The notes under the pieces were generated by a model. That model had not been told where the DNA came from, made no database searches, and was given only the letters and a program-made list of their open reading frames with translations. Made by a program: the position numbers and the translations under genes. Shown here in pieces: positions 14,731 to 22,823 of a stretch of DNA of 38,489 bases; position 1 is the first letter of the stretch, and every line of letters starts with the position of its first letter. The stretch comes from an uncultured Oscillospiraceae bacterium (GTDB lineage: Bacteria > Bacillota > Clostridia > Oscillospirales > Oscillospiraceae): NCBI GenBank assembly GCA_910585815.1, contig CAJUFJ010000032.1, positions 1 to 38,489 of the forward strand, in the 5' to 3' direction.

Positions 14731-16104
14731 TTACTTCCCCACGCAGAATTTTGAAAAGATGCGGTTGGTGACGTCCTCCCGCACGCTCTGGCCGGTCAGC
14801 TCCCCCAGGGCGGACAGGGCTTCCTCCACATCGGTAAGGAGGGCGTCGGGGGTAAAGCCGGCTGTGAGGGCCTCCCGGGCCCGGCGGACGGCTTCCCTGG
14901 CCCGGGAGGCGGCCTCCTCCTGCCGGGCGTTGGTGAGTATTTCGCCGTAGTCCCCCCAGAGGTCCTGGGGGAAGGCGCAGGATATCTCGTTGCACAGCTC
15001 ATCCAGGTCTCTGACCTTGGCGCTCACCGTCACAGAGGGGGGAAGCTCCATGTTCACCACCGGGATGGGGGCCTGGGGCAGGTCCCCCTTGGTCCACACC
15101 AGGATGGTGGGGGCCAGGGCCATCGCCTCCTGGAGCAGGGCGAAGTCCTGGTCCTGGGCGGGCCGTGAGGCGTCGATGAGCACCAGAATCAGCCCTGCCT
15201 CCTCCATGGCCCTCCGGGAGCGCTCCACGCCCAACTTCTCCACCGGGTCGGTGGTGTCCCGCAGGCCGGCGGTGTCGATGAGCCGCAGGGGGACGCCCCC
15301 CAGCTCGCACCGCTCCTCCACCGTATCCCGGGTAGTGCCGGGGATGTCGGTGACGATGGCCCGCTCCCAGCCCAGCATGGCATTGAGCAATGAGGACTTA
15401 CCCGCGTTGGGCCGGCCCACAATGGCGCAGGGCACCCCCTCCCGCAGCAGCCTGCCCCGGCCGCAGGAGGCCAGCAGGGCATTCAGCGCCCCCTCCTGGT
15501 GGGCCAGGGCCTCGTCCAGCTGTTCCATACGGAAGGGGTCGATATCCTCATCGGGGTAGTCCAGCACGGCATGGAAGTGGGCCATCACGTCCACCAGGGC
15601 GGAGTAGATATCCCCGATTTTTTTCGACAGCGCCCCGGCCAGCTGGCCCGCCGCGTGGCGGGCCCCCTCCCGGCTCTGGGCGGAGAGGAGGTCCCCCACC
15701 GCCTCCGCCTGGGCCAGGTCCAGGCGGCCGTTGAGAAAGGCCCGCCGGGTGAACTCCCCGGCCCGGGCCTGTCGGGCTCCGGCGGCAAAGAGGGCCTCCA
15801 ACCCCAGGGCCAGCACCATGGGGGAGCCGTGGCACTGAAATTCCGCCGTGTCCTCCCCGGTATAGCTGGAGGGGCTCAGGCTGTAGGTGCACAGCACCCG
15901 GTCGATGGGCTGGCCGCCGCTGTCCAGCAGGTCGCCGTAGACCAGCGCCCGGGGCGGGTGGTCCCGCAAGCCCTTGGGCCCCAGCGGTTTAAAGCATTTT
16001 TCTGCGGCGGACACTGCTTCCGGGCCGGACAGGCGCAGGATGCCGATGGCCCCCGGCCCCTGGGGGGTGGAGATGGCGGCGATGGTGTCGTTCTGGAGGG
16101 ACAT
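14731..16104 (-). CDS. mnmE: tRNA uridine-5-carboxymethylaminomethyl modification GTPase
   Basis: Encodes 457 aa, full length. With MnmG it installs the cmnm5 group at U34 of certain tRNAs. The folate-binding N-domain begins DTIAAISTPQGPGAIGILRLSG. A helical domain follows, with the inserted G domain: G1 GRPNAGKSS, G2/G3 DIPGTTRDTV and DTAGLRDT, G4 WTKGDLP. The C-terminus ends FCVGK, a variant of the catalytic CIGK tail that keeps the Cys. AAAGGAG precedes the ATG. In many Firmicutes mnmE sits beside mnmG near oriC; here neither mnmG nor rsmG is adjacent, but a DnaA-box cluster lies upstream. Confidence 0.97.
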   Translation of the reverse strand: MSLQNDTIAAISTPQGPGAIGILRLSGPEAVSAAEKCFKPLGPKGLRDHPPRALVYGDLLDSGGQPIDRVLCTYSLSPSSYTGEDTAEFQCHGSPMVLALGLEALFAAGARQARAGEFTRRAFLNGRLDLAQAEAVGDLLSAQSREGARHAAGQLAGALSKKIGDIYSALVDVMAHFHAVLDYPDEDIDPFRMEQLDEALAHQEGALNALLASCGRGRLLREGVPCAIVGRPNAGKSSLLNAMLGWERAIVTDIPGTTRDTVEERCELGGVPLRLIDTAGLRDTTDPVEKLGVERSRRAMEEAGLILVLIDASRPAQDQDFALLQEAMALAPTILVWTKGDLPQAPIPVVNMELPPSVTVSAKVRDLDELCNEISCAFPQDLWGDYGEILTNARQEEAASRAREAVRRAREALTAGFTPDALLTDVEEALSALGELTGQSVREDVTNRIFSKFCVGK

Positions 16105-16250
16105 AGGTGGCGCTCCTTTCGCAACGCGGCGGAATGTTCACTTTTTCCTGCGAAAATCCACCCCGGAAAAATTTGTGTAATATTCAGCCTTGACAGATGT
16201 TATGGAAACCGGTAAATGAATATTCACGGCCGGAAAGTTGACATAAGGGA

Positions 16251-16333
16251 TGTGGAAAAGCCTGTGGACAATGTGGAAAAGCCCTCTGTCTCAGGGAAAA
16301 GGGCTGTGGAAAGTCCGGTGGAAAAGTGGATAA
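16251..16333. other. Cluster of six DnaA-box-like 9-mers
   Basis: Within 83 bp, all in one orientation, lie TGTGGAAAA (16251), TGTGGACAA (16263), TGTGGAAAA (16272), TGTGGAAAG (16305), GGTGGAAAA (16317) and AGTGGATAA (16325). The DnaA box read on this strand is TGTGGATAA, so each differs at one or two positions. AT-rich stretches lie on both sides (16150-16220 and 16331-16370). The 16105-16434 gap between divergent-facing ends of mnmE and the hydrolase gene otherwise holds an 8-bp GGCGCGCC palindrome at 16372-16379, echoed by CGGCGCGCCCG at 16395-16405. No promoter is obvious. Confidence 0.55.
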
Positions 16334-16434
16334 AAAACTGCATAGAGGGTGACAAAATAATTTTTCCAATTGGCGCGCCTCCGGGATATTTCCGGCGGCG
16401 CGCCCGAAGTTTTGCAGGAGGGCTGACGCGACGG

Positions 16435-17196
16435 TCAAAGCCAAATTGCCCAGCCGTCATATTGGAAGGTCCCTGCACCGTGGCGGAGCTTCCCCTCCTG
16501 CTTCAGCCGGCGGAGAGTGTCCCGCATCTGACAGGGCAGCTCCGGGGAGACCTCCAGCGCGTGGTGGGCGGGCAGGACTCGCCGGGCGGGAAGGGCGGCG
16601 ACCACTTCCAGAGAGGTCAGGTAGGCTTCCGGGTCGGTGGAGGGGTAGTAGGCAAAAAGGGTGTCCAGATAGACCAGGTCGCCGGTGTACAGGTCGCCCC
16701 GGGCCGCCTCCCAGAAGCACAGGTGCCCCGGGGAGTGGCCCGGTGTGTGGAGCGCCTGGACCACCCGGCCGCCCAGGTCCAGCATCTCACCGCCCTTTAA
16801 AATGCGGGTGGGCGTCCCCTGGAACATCGTGTATGTACTTACATCAAAGTCCTTCGGCGCTTCGCACCGGTCCAGCACCATCTCCCGGACCGTTTCCATG
16901 GACAGGGGAAACTCTCCCTGAAGCCAGGGCAGCTCCGCCTCATGGGCGTAGAAGTCGGGGAAGTACTTGTGTCCACCGATGTGGTCCCAGTGGATGTGGG
17001 TGGCTATGGCGGTGACGGGCCTGTCGGTGAGTTTGCGTATTTCGTTGTAAATATTACAGATACCCAGCCCGGTGTCGATAAGCAGGGCGCGGTCCGCGCC
17101 AATTAAGAGATAGCAGTGGGTCTCCTCCCAGTGGCGGTATTCACTGATAACCCAGGTGTCGGGGGCAAGCTGTTCGGTGGTAAACCAGGGGCGCAT
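16435..17196 (-). CDS. MBL-fold metallo-hydrolase
   Basis: Encodes 253 aa. The metallo-beta-lactamase fold is marked by THIHWDHIGG (HxHxDH metal site), HTPGHSPGH (third metal His), TGDLVY (bridging Asp) and LPAHH near the C-terminus. NCYLL-type entry (ETHCYLLIGADRALLIDTG) is typical of glyoxalase-II-like and hydrolase members. The ATG at 17194-17196 follows AAAGGAG; a longer frame would run into a palindromic repeat and is rejected. The substrate is unknown; it stands alone between the DnaA-box cluster and a repeat. Confidence 0.88.
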   Translation of the reverse strand: MRPWFTTEQLAPDTWVISEYRHWEETHCYLLIGADRALLIDTGLGICNIYNEIRKLTDRPVTAIATHIHWDHIGGHKYFPDFYAHEAELPWLQGEFPLSMETVREMVLDRCEAPKDFDVSTYTMFQGTPTRILKGGEMLDLGGRVVQALHTPGHSPGHLCFWEAARGDLYTGDLVYLDTLFAYYPSTDPEAYLTSLEVVAALPARRVLPAHHALEVSPELPCQMRDTLRRLKQEGKLRHGAGTFQYDGWAIWL

Positions 17197-17256
17197 AAAG
17201 ACTCCTTTCCTGTGCAAGGGCGCCTGTGGCTGCCCCGTTGGTGATGGAAATATCTC

Positions 17257-17393
17257 TCGTCCCGCCCGCAGGCGGCAAGCCTCCCTCTTAGAGGGAGGTG
17301 GCACGGCGAAGCCGTGACGGAGGGAGTCCGTCAACGGAAAACTCCCTCAGTCACCGCCTACGGCGGCGACAGCTCCCTCAGGGAGGGAGCCAT
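17257..17393. repeat. Family A palindromic repeat
   Basis: AAGCCTCCCTCTTAGAGGGAGG, here 17277-17298, is joined to CACGGCGAAGCCGTG and GACGGAGGGAGT. After a 13-nt loop the other arm runs ACTCCCTCAGTCACC, GCCTACGGCGGC, GACAGCTCCCTCAGGGAGGGAGC. The element abuts the stop codon of the flavoprotein gene and could terminate it. Confidence 0.75.
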
Positions 17394-17394
17394 T

Positions 17395-18783
17395 TTACAG
17401 CCTCTCACAAATCGCCCGGGCCGCCTGAACGCCGGAGGCCCCGGCCTGGGCCAGCCCTCTGGTGACCCCCGCGCCGTCGCCGGCGGCGAAGAAGTTGGGC
17501 AGAGCGGTCTCCAGCTCGGGGGTGAGCTGGAGGCGGGCGGAGTAGAATTTTACCTCTGCGCCGTAGAGCAGGGTGTCGTAGTTGGCGGTGCCGGGGGCGA
17601 TCTTGTCCAGCTGGTAGATCATCTCGATCAGGTCGTCCAGCTGCCGCTTGGGCAGGGTGAGGGACAAATCCCCCGGCACGGCGGCAGTGAGGGTGGGCCG
17701 AACGGTGGACTTGCCCATGCGGTGCTCGTTGGTGCGCCGGCCGCCCACCAGGTCACCGAACCGCTGGACCAACACCCCGCCGGCCAGCATGTTGGACAGG
17801 GAGGCCACGTGCTTGCCGTAGCGGTAGGGCTCGTTGAAGGGCTTGGTAAAGCGGTTGGAGACCAGCAGGGCGAAGTTGGTATTTTCCGAGCGGAGGGCGG
17901 GGTCGGCGTAGGAGTGGCCGTTTACCGTGTTGATGCCCTCCACGTTCTCCGCCACCACGTGGCCGTAGGGGTTCATGCAGAAGGTGCGCACGCTGTCGCC
18001 GTACTGCTTGGTGCGGTAGACCAGCTTGGACTCGTACACCACATCGGTGATGTGCTCAAAGACGGTGGCGGGCAGCTCCACCCGCACGCCGATGTCCACC
18101 TGATTGTTCAGCAGCTCCAGCCCCAGGTCCTTGCACTGGTTGGAGAACCACTCCGCCCCGGAACGCCCCGGCGCGGCGATAAGGTACTTGCACTGCACCT
18201 CGCCCCCCTTGGCCAGGATCAGGCGGTAGCCGTCCTCCGCCTTCTCGATGGAGGCCACCTCCGTGTTAAAACGGAACTCCAGCTTGTCCATCAGACCCTC
18301 ATAGATGTTGGTGAGGATGCGCAGGTTGTTCTCGGTGCCCAGGTGCTTGCACCGGGCCTGGAGGAGGTGGAGGTCGTAGGCCAGGGCCTGGCGGGCCAGC
18401 TTTTTGGCGGCGTCGCTTTCGGTGGAGAACACCTGGGTGGTGGCCCCGTGGGCCACGTTGATGGAGTCCACATAGTCGATGAGCTCCATCACGTGGGCGG
18501 GCTCCATAAAGTCGGTGAGCCAGCCGCCGAACTGGGTGGTGAAGTTAAACTTGCCGTCGGAGAAGGCCCCCGCCCCGCCGAAGCCGCACATGGTATGGCA
18601 CACAGGGCAGTGGATGCACTCCTTCACCTTGCCCGCCACAATGGGGCAGCTGCGGTGGTAGATGTCCGCCCCCTGGTCCAGGGCCAGCACCTTCAATTCG
18701 GGGTGGAGATGGGCCAGCTCGTAGGCGGCAAAGATGCCCGCCTCGCCGCAGCCCAGAATAATCACATCGTATCTGGCGTTCAT
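17395..18783 (-). CDS. FAD-dependent dehydrogenase, COG2509-like
   Basis: Encodes 462 aa. The N-terminal FAD-binding Rossmann motif is VIILGCGEAGIFAAYEL, and near the C-terminus FFAAGDGAGVTRGLAQAGASG is the second FAD contact. A Cys-rich segment (residues about 46-66: CPIVAGKVKECIHCPVCHTM, then CGFGGAGAFSDGKFN) is characteristic of this uncharacterised family and may bind a metal or serve in redox. The physiological electron acceptor and substrate are not known. The start at 18783 follows AAAGGAG. It is monocistronic, flanked by palindromic repeats on both sides. Confidence 0.85.
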   Translation of the reverse strand: MNARYDVIILGCGEAGIFAAYELAHLHPELKVLALDQGADIYHRSCPIVAGKVKECIHCPVCHTMCGFGGAGAFSDGKFNFTTQFGGWLTDFMEPAHVMELIDYVDSINVAHGATTQVFSTESDAAKKLARQALAYDLHLLQARCKHLGTENNLRILTNIYEGLMDKLEFRFNTEVASIEKAEDGYRLILAKGGEVQCKYLIAAPGRSGAEWFSNQCKDLGLELLNNQVDIGVRVELPATVFEHITDVVYESKLVYRTKQYGDSVRTFCMNPYGHVVAENVEGINTVNGHSYADPALRSENTNFALLVSNRFTKPFNEPYRYGKHVASLSNMLAGGVLVQRFGDLVGGRRTNEHRMGKSTVRPTLTAAVPGDLSLTLPKRQLDDLIEMIYQLDKIAPGTANYDTLLYGAEVKFYSARLQLTPELETALPNFFAAGDGAGVTRGLAQAGASGVQAARAICERL

Positions 18784-18801
18784 GGGGGTACTCCTTTCAA
18801 A

Positions 18802-18872
18802 CTGTAGGGGCCGCCGCCTTCGGCGGCCCGTTTTAAAGAACAGCGGGGCGGCGAGGGCGCCGCCCCCTACAG
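18802..18872. repeat. Family B repeat with CTGTAGGGG / CCCCTACAG ends
   Basis: The terminal inverted repeats CTGTAGGGGC and GCCCCCTACAG enclose two GC-rich hairpins (GCCGCCTTCGGCGGC and GGGCGGCGAGGGCGCCGCCC). The same ends appear at 24345-24415; shorter relatives lie at 11492-11514, 28219-28245 and 38141-38208. Confidence 0.7.
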
Positions 18873-18952
18873 GAAAACATAGTCAGTATAACACAGCTCC
18901 GGCCAAAACACAACGGCCCGCCGGAGCCGGCAGGCCGAAAACGGAGGGATAT

Positions 18953-19348
18953 TCAGCTTTTTTCCTGAAAGCTGGCGCCGCAGGAGCGGCAGGTGACGGT
19001 AATCTTGCCCCGGCCCCGTGGGACGCGCAGCCGCTGGCCGCAACTGGGGCATTTGAAATAGACGTGCTCCTTGTCCCGGCGGATGTTGCGGCGCAGGCGG
19101 AACCAACTGATTACCGGGTTTGCCGCCCGCATAAACCGGAGGTTCTCCATCCGCCGCCGCTCCATATTGCGGGAGAGCATACGAAACAGCGTGAAAAACA
19201 ACAGCACAAAGCTGACCAGATAGAGCAGGTCCACCCGGAGGAACAGATACACCAGGTAGAGCAGCAGATACAGGCCCATTAAAAACAGGTTGAGCTGGTC
19301 ATTCCCATAGCGGCCGTACATAAATCGCTGAATCGCGTTTCGGATCAT
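18953..19348 (-). CDS. Small membrane protein with C-terminal zinc ribbon
   Basis: Encodes 131 aa. Two closely spaced hydrophobic helices (about residues 19-37 and 39-56) are followed by a basic region (RRRMENLRFMRAANP, FRLRRNIRRDKEH). A C-terminal zinc ribbon follows: FKCPSCGQRLRVPRG then ITVTCRSCGASF, two CxxC knuckles about 20 residues apart. The ATG at 19346-19348 follows AAGGAGG. The layout recalls clostridial zinc-ribbon membrane proteins of unknown function. It diverges from the dCMP deaminase gene. Function not assigned. Confidence 0.8.
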   Translation of the reverse strand: MIRNAIQRFMYGRYGNDQLNLFLMGLYLLLYLVYLFLRVDLLYLVSFVLLFFTLFRMLSRNMERRRMENLRFMRAANPVISWFRLRRNIRRDKEHVYFKCPSCGQRLRVPRGRGKITVTCRSCGASFQEKS

Positions 19349-19500
19349 GAAAGTGCCTCCTTGGCTGAACGGACACGGCAGGCGCAACGGCCTGCCAATA
19401 TACATGGTTAATGATAATCCTTCCCGCCTGCGCCGTCAAGGCGGTATTCGTAAACAATATGTAAATTTCAAGGCCGTTTCGCCCCTTTTTCCAAAAATAC

Positions 19501-19529
19501 TTGCGGCGCGGCCGGATATGCGCTATACT
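19501..19529 (+). promoter_or_regulatory. Promoter of the dCMP deaminase gene
   Basis: TTGCGG (19501-19506), a 17-nt spacer and TATACT (19524-19529), 32 bp before the start codon. Confidence 0.65.
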
Positions 19530-19561
19530 GTCGGTATCCATCGAATCCGGGAGGGCGCATT

Positions 19562-20044
19562 ATGAACCGCATCGACAAGGAAAATTACTATCTGGACATC
19601 GCCGGAACGGTGCTGGAGCGGTCCACCTGCCTGCGCCGGTGCTACGGGGCCATCATCGTCCAGCACGACGAGATCGTCTCCACCGGCTACAACGGGGCCC
19701 CCCGGGGGCGGAAGAACTGCATGGACCTGGGCCGCTGCACCCGGGAGGCCATGAAAATCCCCTCGGGAGAGCGGTATGAGCTGTGCCGCTCGGTCCACGC
19801 CGAGGCCAACGCCATCATCTCCGCCGCCCGCAGCGAGGTGCTGGGGGCCACCCTGTACATGGTGTGCAAGGACCCCAAAACCGGGGCCCTCATTCCCCAC
19901 TCCACCTCCTGCTCCATGTGCCGCCGGCTTATCATCAACGCCGGCATCAAGCGGGTGGTCATCCGCAACACCGAGACGGACTACTCCGTGGTGGAGGTGG
20001 AGGACTGGATCCGGGAGGACGACTCCCTGCCCCCGCAGATATGA
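19562..20044 (+). CDS. dCMP deaminase (ComEB-like cytidine/deoxycytidylate deaminase)
   Basis: Encodes 160 aa. It converts dCMP to dUMP for thymidylate synthesis, in the cytosol. The zinc site is HAEAN (His79, catalytic Glu81) with TSCSMC (Cys117, Cys120). The N-terminus MNRIDKENYYLDIAGTVLER and the STGYNGAPRGRKNC insertion match the ComEB/dCMP deaminase group rather than cytidine or tRNA adenosine deaminases. GGGAGG precedes the ATG. It is monocistronic with its own terminator. A role in competence is not implied by the context. Confidence 0.93.
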   Translation: MNRIDKENYYLDIAGTVLERSTCLRRCYGAIIVQHDEIVSTGYNGAPRGRKNCMDLGRCTREAMKIPSGERYELCRSVHAEANAIISAARSEVLGATLYMVCKDPKTGALIPHSTSCSMCRRLIINAGIKRVVIRNTETDYSVVEVEDWIREDDSLPPQI

Positions 20045-20047
20045 GAA

Positions 20048-20081
20048 ACATCCCCCGGCCGGCGGCCGGGGGATGTGTTTT
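20048..20081. terminator. Bidirectional terminator between convergent genes
   Basis: CATCCCCCGGCC, GGC loop, GGCCGGGGGATG, then GTTTT. It fills the 36-bp gap between the convergent deaminase and carboxypeptidase genes. Confidence 0.85.
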
Positions 20082-21118
20082 CAGCTGGGCTGGAGGGCCA
20101 GGTACTCCTCATAGGCCAGGCCCTGCTCCATCACGGCCTGGGCCGTCTCCACCCCCACGTAGCGGTAGTGCCAGGGCTCAAAGCGGTAGCCGGTGATGTC
20201 CTCCTTCCCCTGGCCGTAGCGGAGGATAAAGCCGTACTGGGCGCAGTGCTCCTTCAGCCAGGCGAAGGCGGGGGTGTTCTCAAAGTGGGCGCTGGAGCTG
20301 GCCACGTTGATATCCAGAGCCAGGCCGGTCTGGTGCTCCGAGTGGCCAGGCCGGGCGGAGAAGTTGTCCACCACAGCCTGCTTATACTGCTTGAGGTAGC
20401 GGTTGTGGGTGTTCTTCTGCTGGTTATAGGACCGGTAGGCCGACACGCTGCGCAGAGCGATTCCGTCCGATTTCGCCCCGTCAACCATGGCCCGGAAGGC
20501 CTGGGCGGCCTCGGGCCGCAGGGAGCCGGAACCGTAGTCCCTCCCCAGGGCCTCCAGCTGGGGGACGTAGGACGCGGACAGGGTATAGTGCTTGTTCACC
20601 AGCACCCCCAGGCTGTCGGGGTCGGCCACCTCCCAAATCAGGCTGTAAAAGGCCTGGTCCCGGTTCAGATTTACCTGGAACACCGCCGCCTCCCTGCTGT
20701 CCTCCGGGTGGGCCTCCGCCCAGGCGGCGTAGCGGTCCAGCCGGTGGCTCCGGGCGTTGGGCAGGGCCAGCCACTCCAGCTCCGACAGGCTCAGCGCCCC
20801 CTGCTCCAGCTTCTGAAACAGGGCGTCGTCCGCCCCCATGCGGAGGGCCAGGGCCTCCCGCTGCTCCCGGGTCAGCTGCTTCCCGGCCAGCAGGGCGGCG
20901 GCCCGGCTCTGCCGGGCTGCCCGCTCCGCCGCCGCTCTGGCCTCCTCCTCCGGGTTGGGGACAGGGACCTGCGTCTCCTGAATCTCCACCACCGGGGCCA
21001 CCGGAGGCCGGACGGGCTCCTCCAGCCATAGGGCCGCTCCGGTGGAGTTCAGGGCCCCCAGACAGAGTCCGGCCGTCAGAAGCAGTTGGAAGGGGCGACG
21101 TTTTTTAAACTTGTGCAT
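20081..21118 (-). CDS. D-alanyl-D-alanine carboxypeptidase family protein (VanY/M15B)
   Basis: Encodes 345 aa. The N-terminus is a signal anchor (HKFKKRRPFQLLLTAGLCLG), followed by a Pro/Glu-rich linker and a helical region unique to this protein (about 60-150). The C-terminal M15 peptidase domain (about 185-340) carries SAYRSYNQQ, SEHQTGLALDI (zinc His and Asp) and PWHYRYVG (catalytic/zinc His). It trims the terminal D-Ala from peptidoglycan stems outside the membrane. The ATG at 21118 follows AAAGGAG. No van resistance genes are nearby, so a housekeeping cell-wall role is more likely than glycopeptide resistance. Confidence 0.92.
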   Translation of the reverse strand: MHKFKKRRPFQLLLTAGLCLGALNSTGAALWLEEPVRPPVAPVVEIQETQVPVPNPEEEARAAAERAARQSRAAALLAGKQLTREQREALALRMGADDALFQKLEQGALSLSELEWLALPNARSHRLDRYAAWAEAHPEDSREAAVFQVNLNRDQAFYSLIWEVADPDSLGVLVNKHYTLSASYVPQLEALGRDYGSGSLRPEAAQAFRAMVDGAKSDGIALRSVSAYRSYNQQKNTHNRYLKQYKQAVVDNFSARPGHSEHQTGLALDINVASSSAHFENTPAFAWLKEHCAQYGFILRYGQGKEDITGYRFEPWHYRYVGVETAQAVMEQGLAYEEYLALQPS

Positions 21119-21154
21119 GGGTGTTTACTCCTTTGTATGTATCCGTGGGGGTTG

Positions 21155-21835
21155 TTACGCTTCGGGTCTGTTTTGCCGGCAGACCTCCAGAAAGATGCGG
21201 AAAAGAGCCCCGGCGTCGATGGTGTCGGGCCGGCGGTTTGCAAAGGACATCCGCTCCGGGTGGAACTGGAAGGCCATGATATGCCGCTCGTCCCAGGCGA
21301 TTGCCTCGGGGAAGCCCTCCGCCGACCAGGCGGTGACCCGCAGGCCCTCCCCCAGCTGGCCCACCGCCTGATGGTGGGCGCTGTTGACCGAAAAGGAGGG
21401 GCCGTAGAGGTCGTGCAGCAGCCCGCCGGGCCGGGCCCGGACGGTGTGGACCAGGTCGCCCTCAGGCGCGGTGTGGAGGGCGCGCTGTGCTGGGGGCAGG
21501 TCCTGAATGAGGTCGCCCCCCAGGGCCACGTTGATCAGCTGCATCCCCCGGCAGATGCCCAGAATGGGCCTGCCCGCCCCGTAGAAGGCGCGGAATAGGG
21601 CCAGCTCCGCCCGGTCCCGCTCCCGGTCCGGGGGTTGGGAGCCCCGGTTCTCCTGGCCGTAGAGGGTGGACTCCATATCGCCGCCCCCGCACAGCACAAG
21701 GCCGTCACAGCGCAGGTCGGGGGCGGGACAGCAGCCGGCCAGCGGCTCGCCTCCCGCGCCCCGGACGGCGGCGCAGTAGTTGTCCATCCGCCCCGCCGCG
21801 CCGGATATCTGAAGGTATACCGGCCCCGCCGTCAC
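21155..21835 (-). CDS. Class I glutamine amidotransferase-like hydrolase (peptidase C26 / PuuD-like)
   Basis: Encodes 226 aa. The nucleophile Cys95 lies in ILGICRGMQLINVALGG and the His-Glu pair in FQFHPERM, the triad of gamma-glutamyl hydrolases such as PuuD. LVLCGGGDMESTLYGQ matches the GGxDxxPxxYG region, with M for P. The family cleaves gamma-glutamyl linkages, for example gamma-glutamyl-GABA. Its start codon overlaps the stop of the upstream kinase gene (ATGA at 21832-21835), so the two are translationally coupled. The N-terminus is slightly shorter than usual. Confidence 0.85.
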   Translation of the reverse strand: MTAGPVYLQISGAAGRMDNYCAAVRGAGGEPLAGCCPAPDLRCDGLVLCGGGDMESTLYGQENRGSQPPDRERDRAELALFRAFYGAGRPILGICRGMQLINVALGGDLIQDLPPAQRALHTAPEGDLVHTVRARPGGLLHDLYGPSFSVNSAHHQAVGQLGEGLRVTAWSAEGFPEAIAWDERHIMAFQFHPERMSFANRRPDTIDAGALFRIFLEVCRQNRPEA

Positions 21836-22458
21836 AGGCCGTCCTGGGCGGCCCGGGCTCTCACCAGGGCCACGATGAGGTTGACCGCCCCCTCCACTCC
21901 GACGATGCCCGAGTTAAGGGTCAGGTCATACCGGCGCATGTCCCCCCAGGTGTGGCCGGTGTAGTAGTTGTAGTAGTTGGCCCGGCCCCGGTCCATCTGG
22001 ACAATGCGCCGCGCCATGTCGTCGGAGGGGATGTGGTACTCGTCCACACACCGCTCTACCCGGCTGGCCATGTCGGCGTGGACAAAGACCTTCAGGCACT
22101 CGGGCCGCTCCCCCAGCACATAGTCGGAGCAGCGCCCCACAATGACGCAGGGGCCCTCGTCGGCCAGCTCCCGGATGACCTCCGCCTGGGCGAAGAAGGC
22201 CTGGTGACTCACCGGCACCCCCTGGTGGGCCAGGGCGGGAACGCCCACCCCCACCGGGGCGATGGACAGGTGGAAGCGGCTGCGGGCCCGCTCCTCCGCC
22301 CGGGCGATGAAGTCGGGGGAGAGGCCGCTCTTTTCCGAGGTCTTCTGGATGATGGTCCGGTCGTAGCAGGGGATGCCCAGCTGAGCAGCCAGCCGCTTGC
22401 CGATCAGGCGGCCGCCGCTGCCAAACTCCCGGCTGATGGAGATTACGTAGTTGCTCAT
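21832..22458 (-). CDS. Cytidylate kinase-like family protein
   Basis: Encodes 208 aa. It begins YVISISREFGSGGRLIGKRL, the variant P-loop (GSGG without the usual GKS/T) shared by cytidylate-kinase-like proteins widespread in gut Clostridia. VIVGRCSDYVL and DDMARRIVQMDRGRANYYNYYTG are further family marks; the last is the lid region. A true CMP kinase (Cmk) is longer and has different substrate residues, so the nucleotide substrate is uncertain. An ATG at 22458 follows GGGAGG. It is the first gene of a two-gene unit with the amidotransferase. Confidence 0.87.
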   Translation of the reverse strand: MSNYVISISREFGSGGRLIGKRLAAQLGIPCYDRTIIQKTSEKSGLSPDFIARAEERARSRFHLSIAPVGVGVPALAHQGVPVSHQAFFAQAEVIRELADEGPCVIVGRCSDYVLGERPECLKVFVHADMASRVERCVDEYHIPSDDMARRIVQMDRGRANYYNYYTGHTWGDMRRYDLTLNSGIVGVEGAVNLIVALVRARAAQDGL

Positions 22459-22722
22459 GAATCACACCTCCCAATGAGATGGTTTGTAAGTATAAGGATA
22501 GTCCGTCTGGAAACACTTTCCCTGTATATAGTATAATACGTCCCGGGCAAAAAGACAATAAAAATCTTGGGCATGTTTATTGAGAGATTTCATGCAGAGC
22601 CCGCCCCCGCCGCCGGACAGCCCTCTGCCGTCTGCGGTGCGCCCGCTGGAATAATGGGCCGGATGTGTGAAAAACACAGCATAAAAGGGGGCTGCCGGGG
22701 CCGTAAAGGGTTAAATCGCCCA

Positions 22723-22797
22723 TTGCAATCCCACCCTGTTTTGTGCTAGTATATCCCGTAGAGGCGGCAGGCGGCGCAGAGGCCGCCCCCTGCCGCC
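22723..22797 (+). promoter_or_regulatory. malQ promoter and strong leader hairpin
   Basis: TTGCAA (22723-22728), an 18-nt spacer and TAGTAT (22747-22752) form a likely promoter. The leader holds GGCGGCAGG (22763-22771) and CCTGCCGCC (22789-22797), a 9-bp perfect stem around a GC-rich inner hairpin, without a U-run, 27 nt before the start codon. The rest of the 365-bp divergent gap (22459-22823) shows no gene. Confidence 0.55.
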
Positions 22798-22823
22798 ATT
22801 AACAGGAAACAGGTGATCGCAAC

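Noticed and set aside
16105..16434. A bona fide chromosomal origin
   Set aside because: No dnaA, dnaN, rpmH, rnpA, jag or mnmG is seen and GC skew across one window is not informative, so only a DnaA-box cluster is claimed.
20081..21118. vanY glycopeptide resistance gene
   Set aside because: No vanR, vanS, vanH, vanA or vanX is near; a housekeeping carboxypeptidase is more likely.
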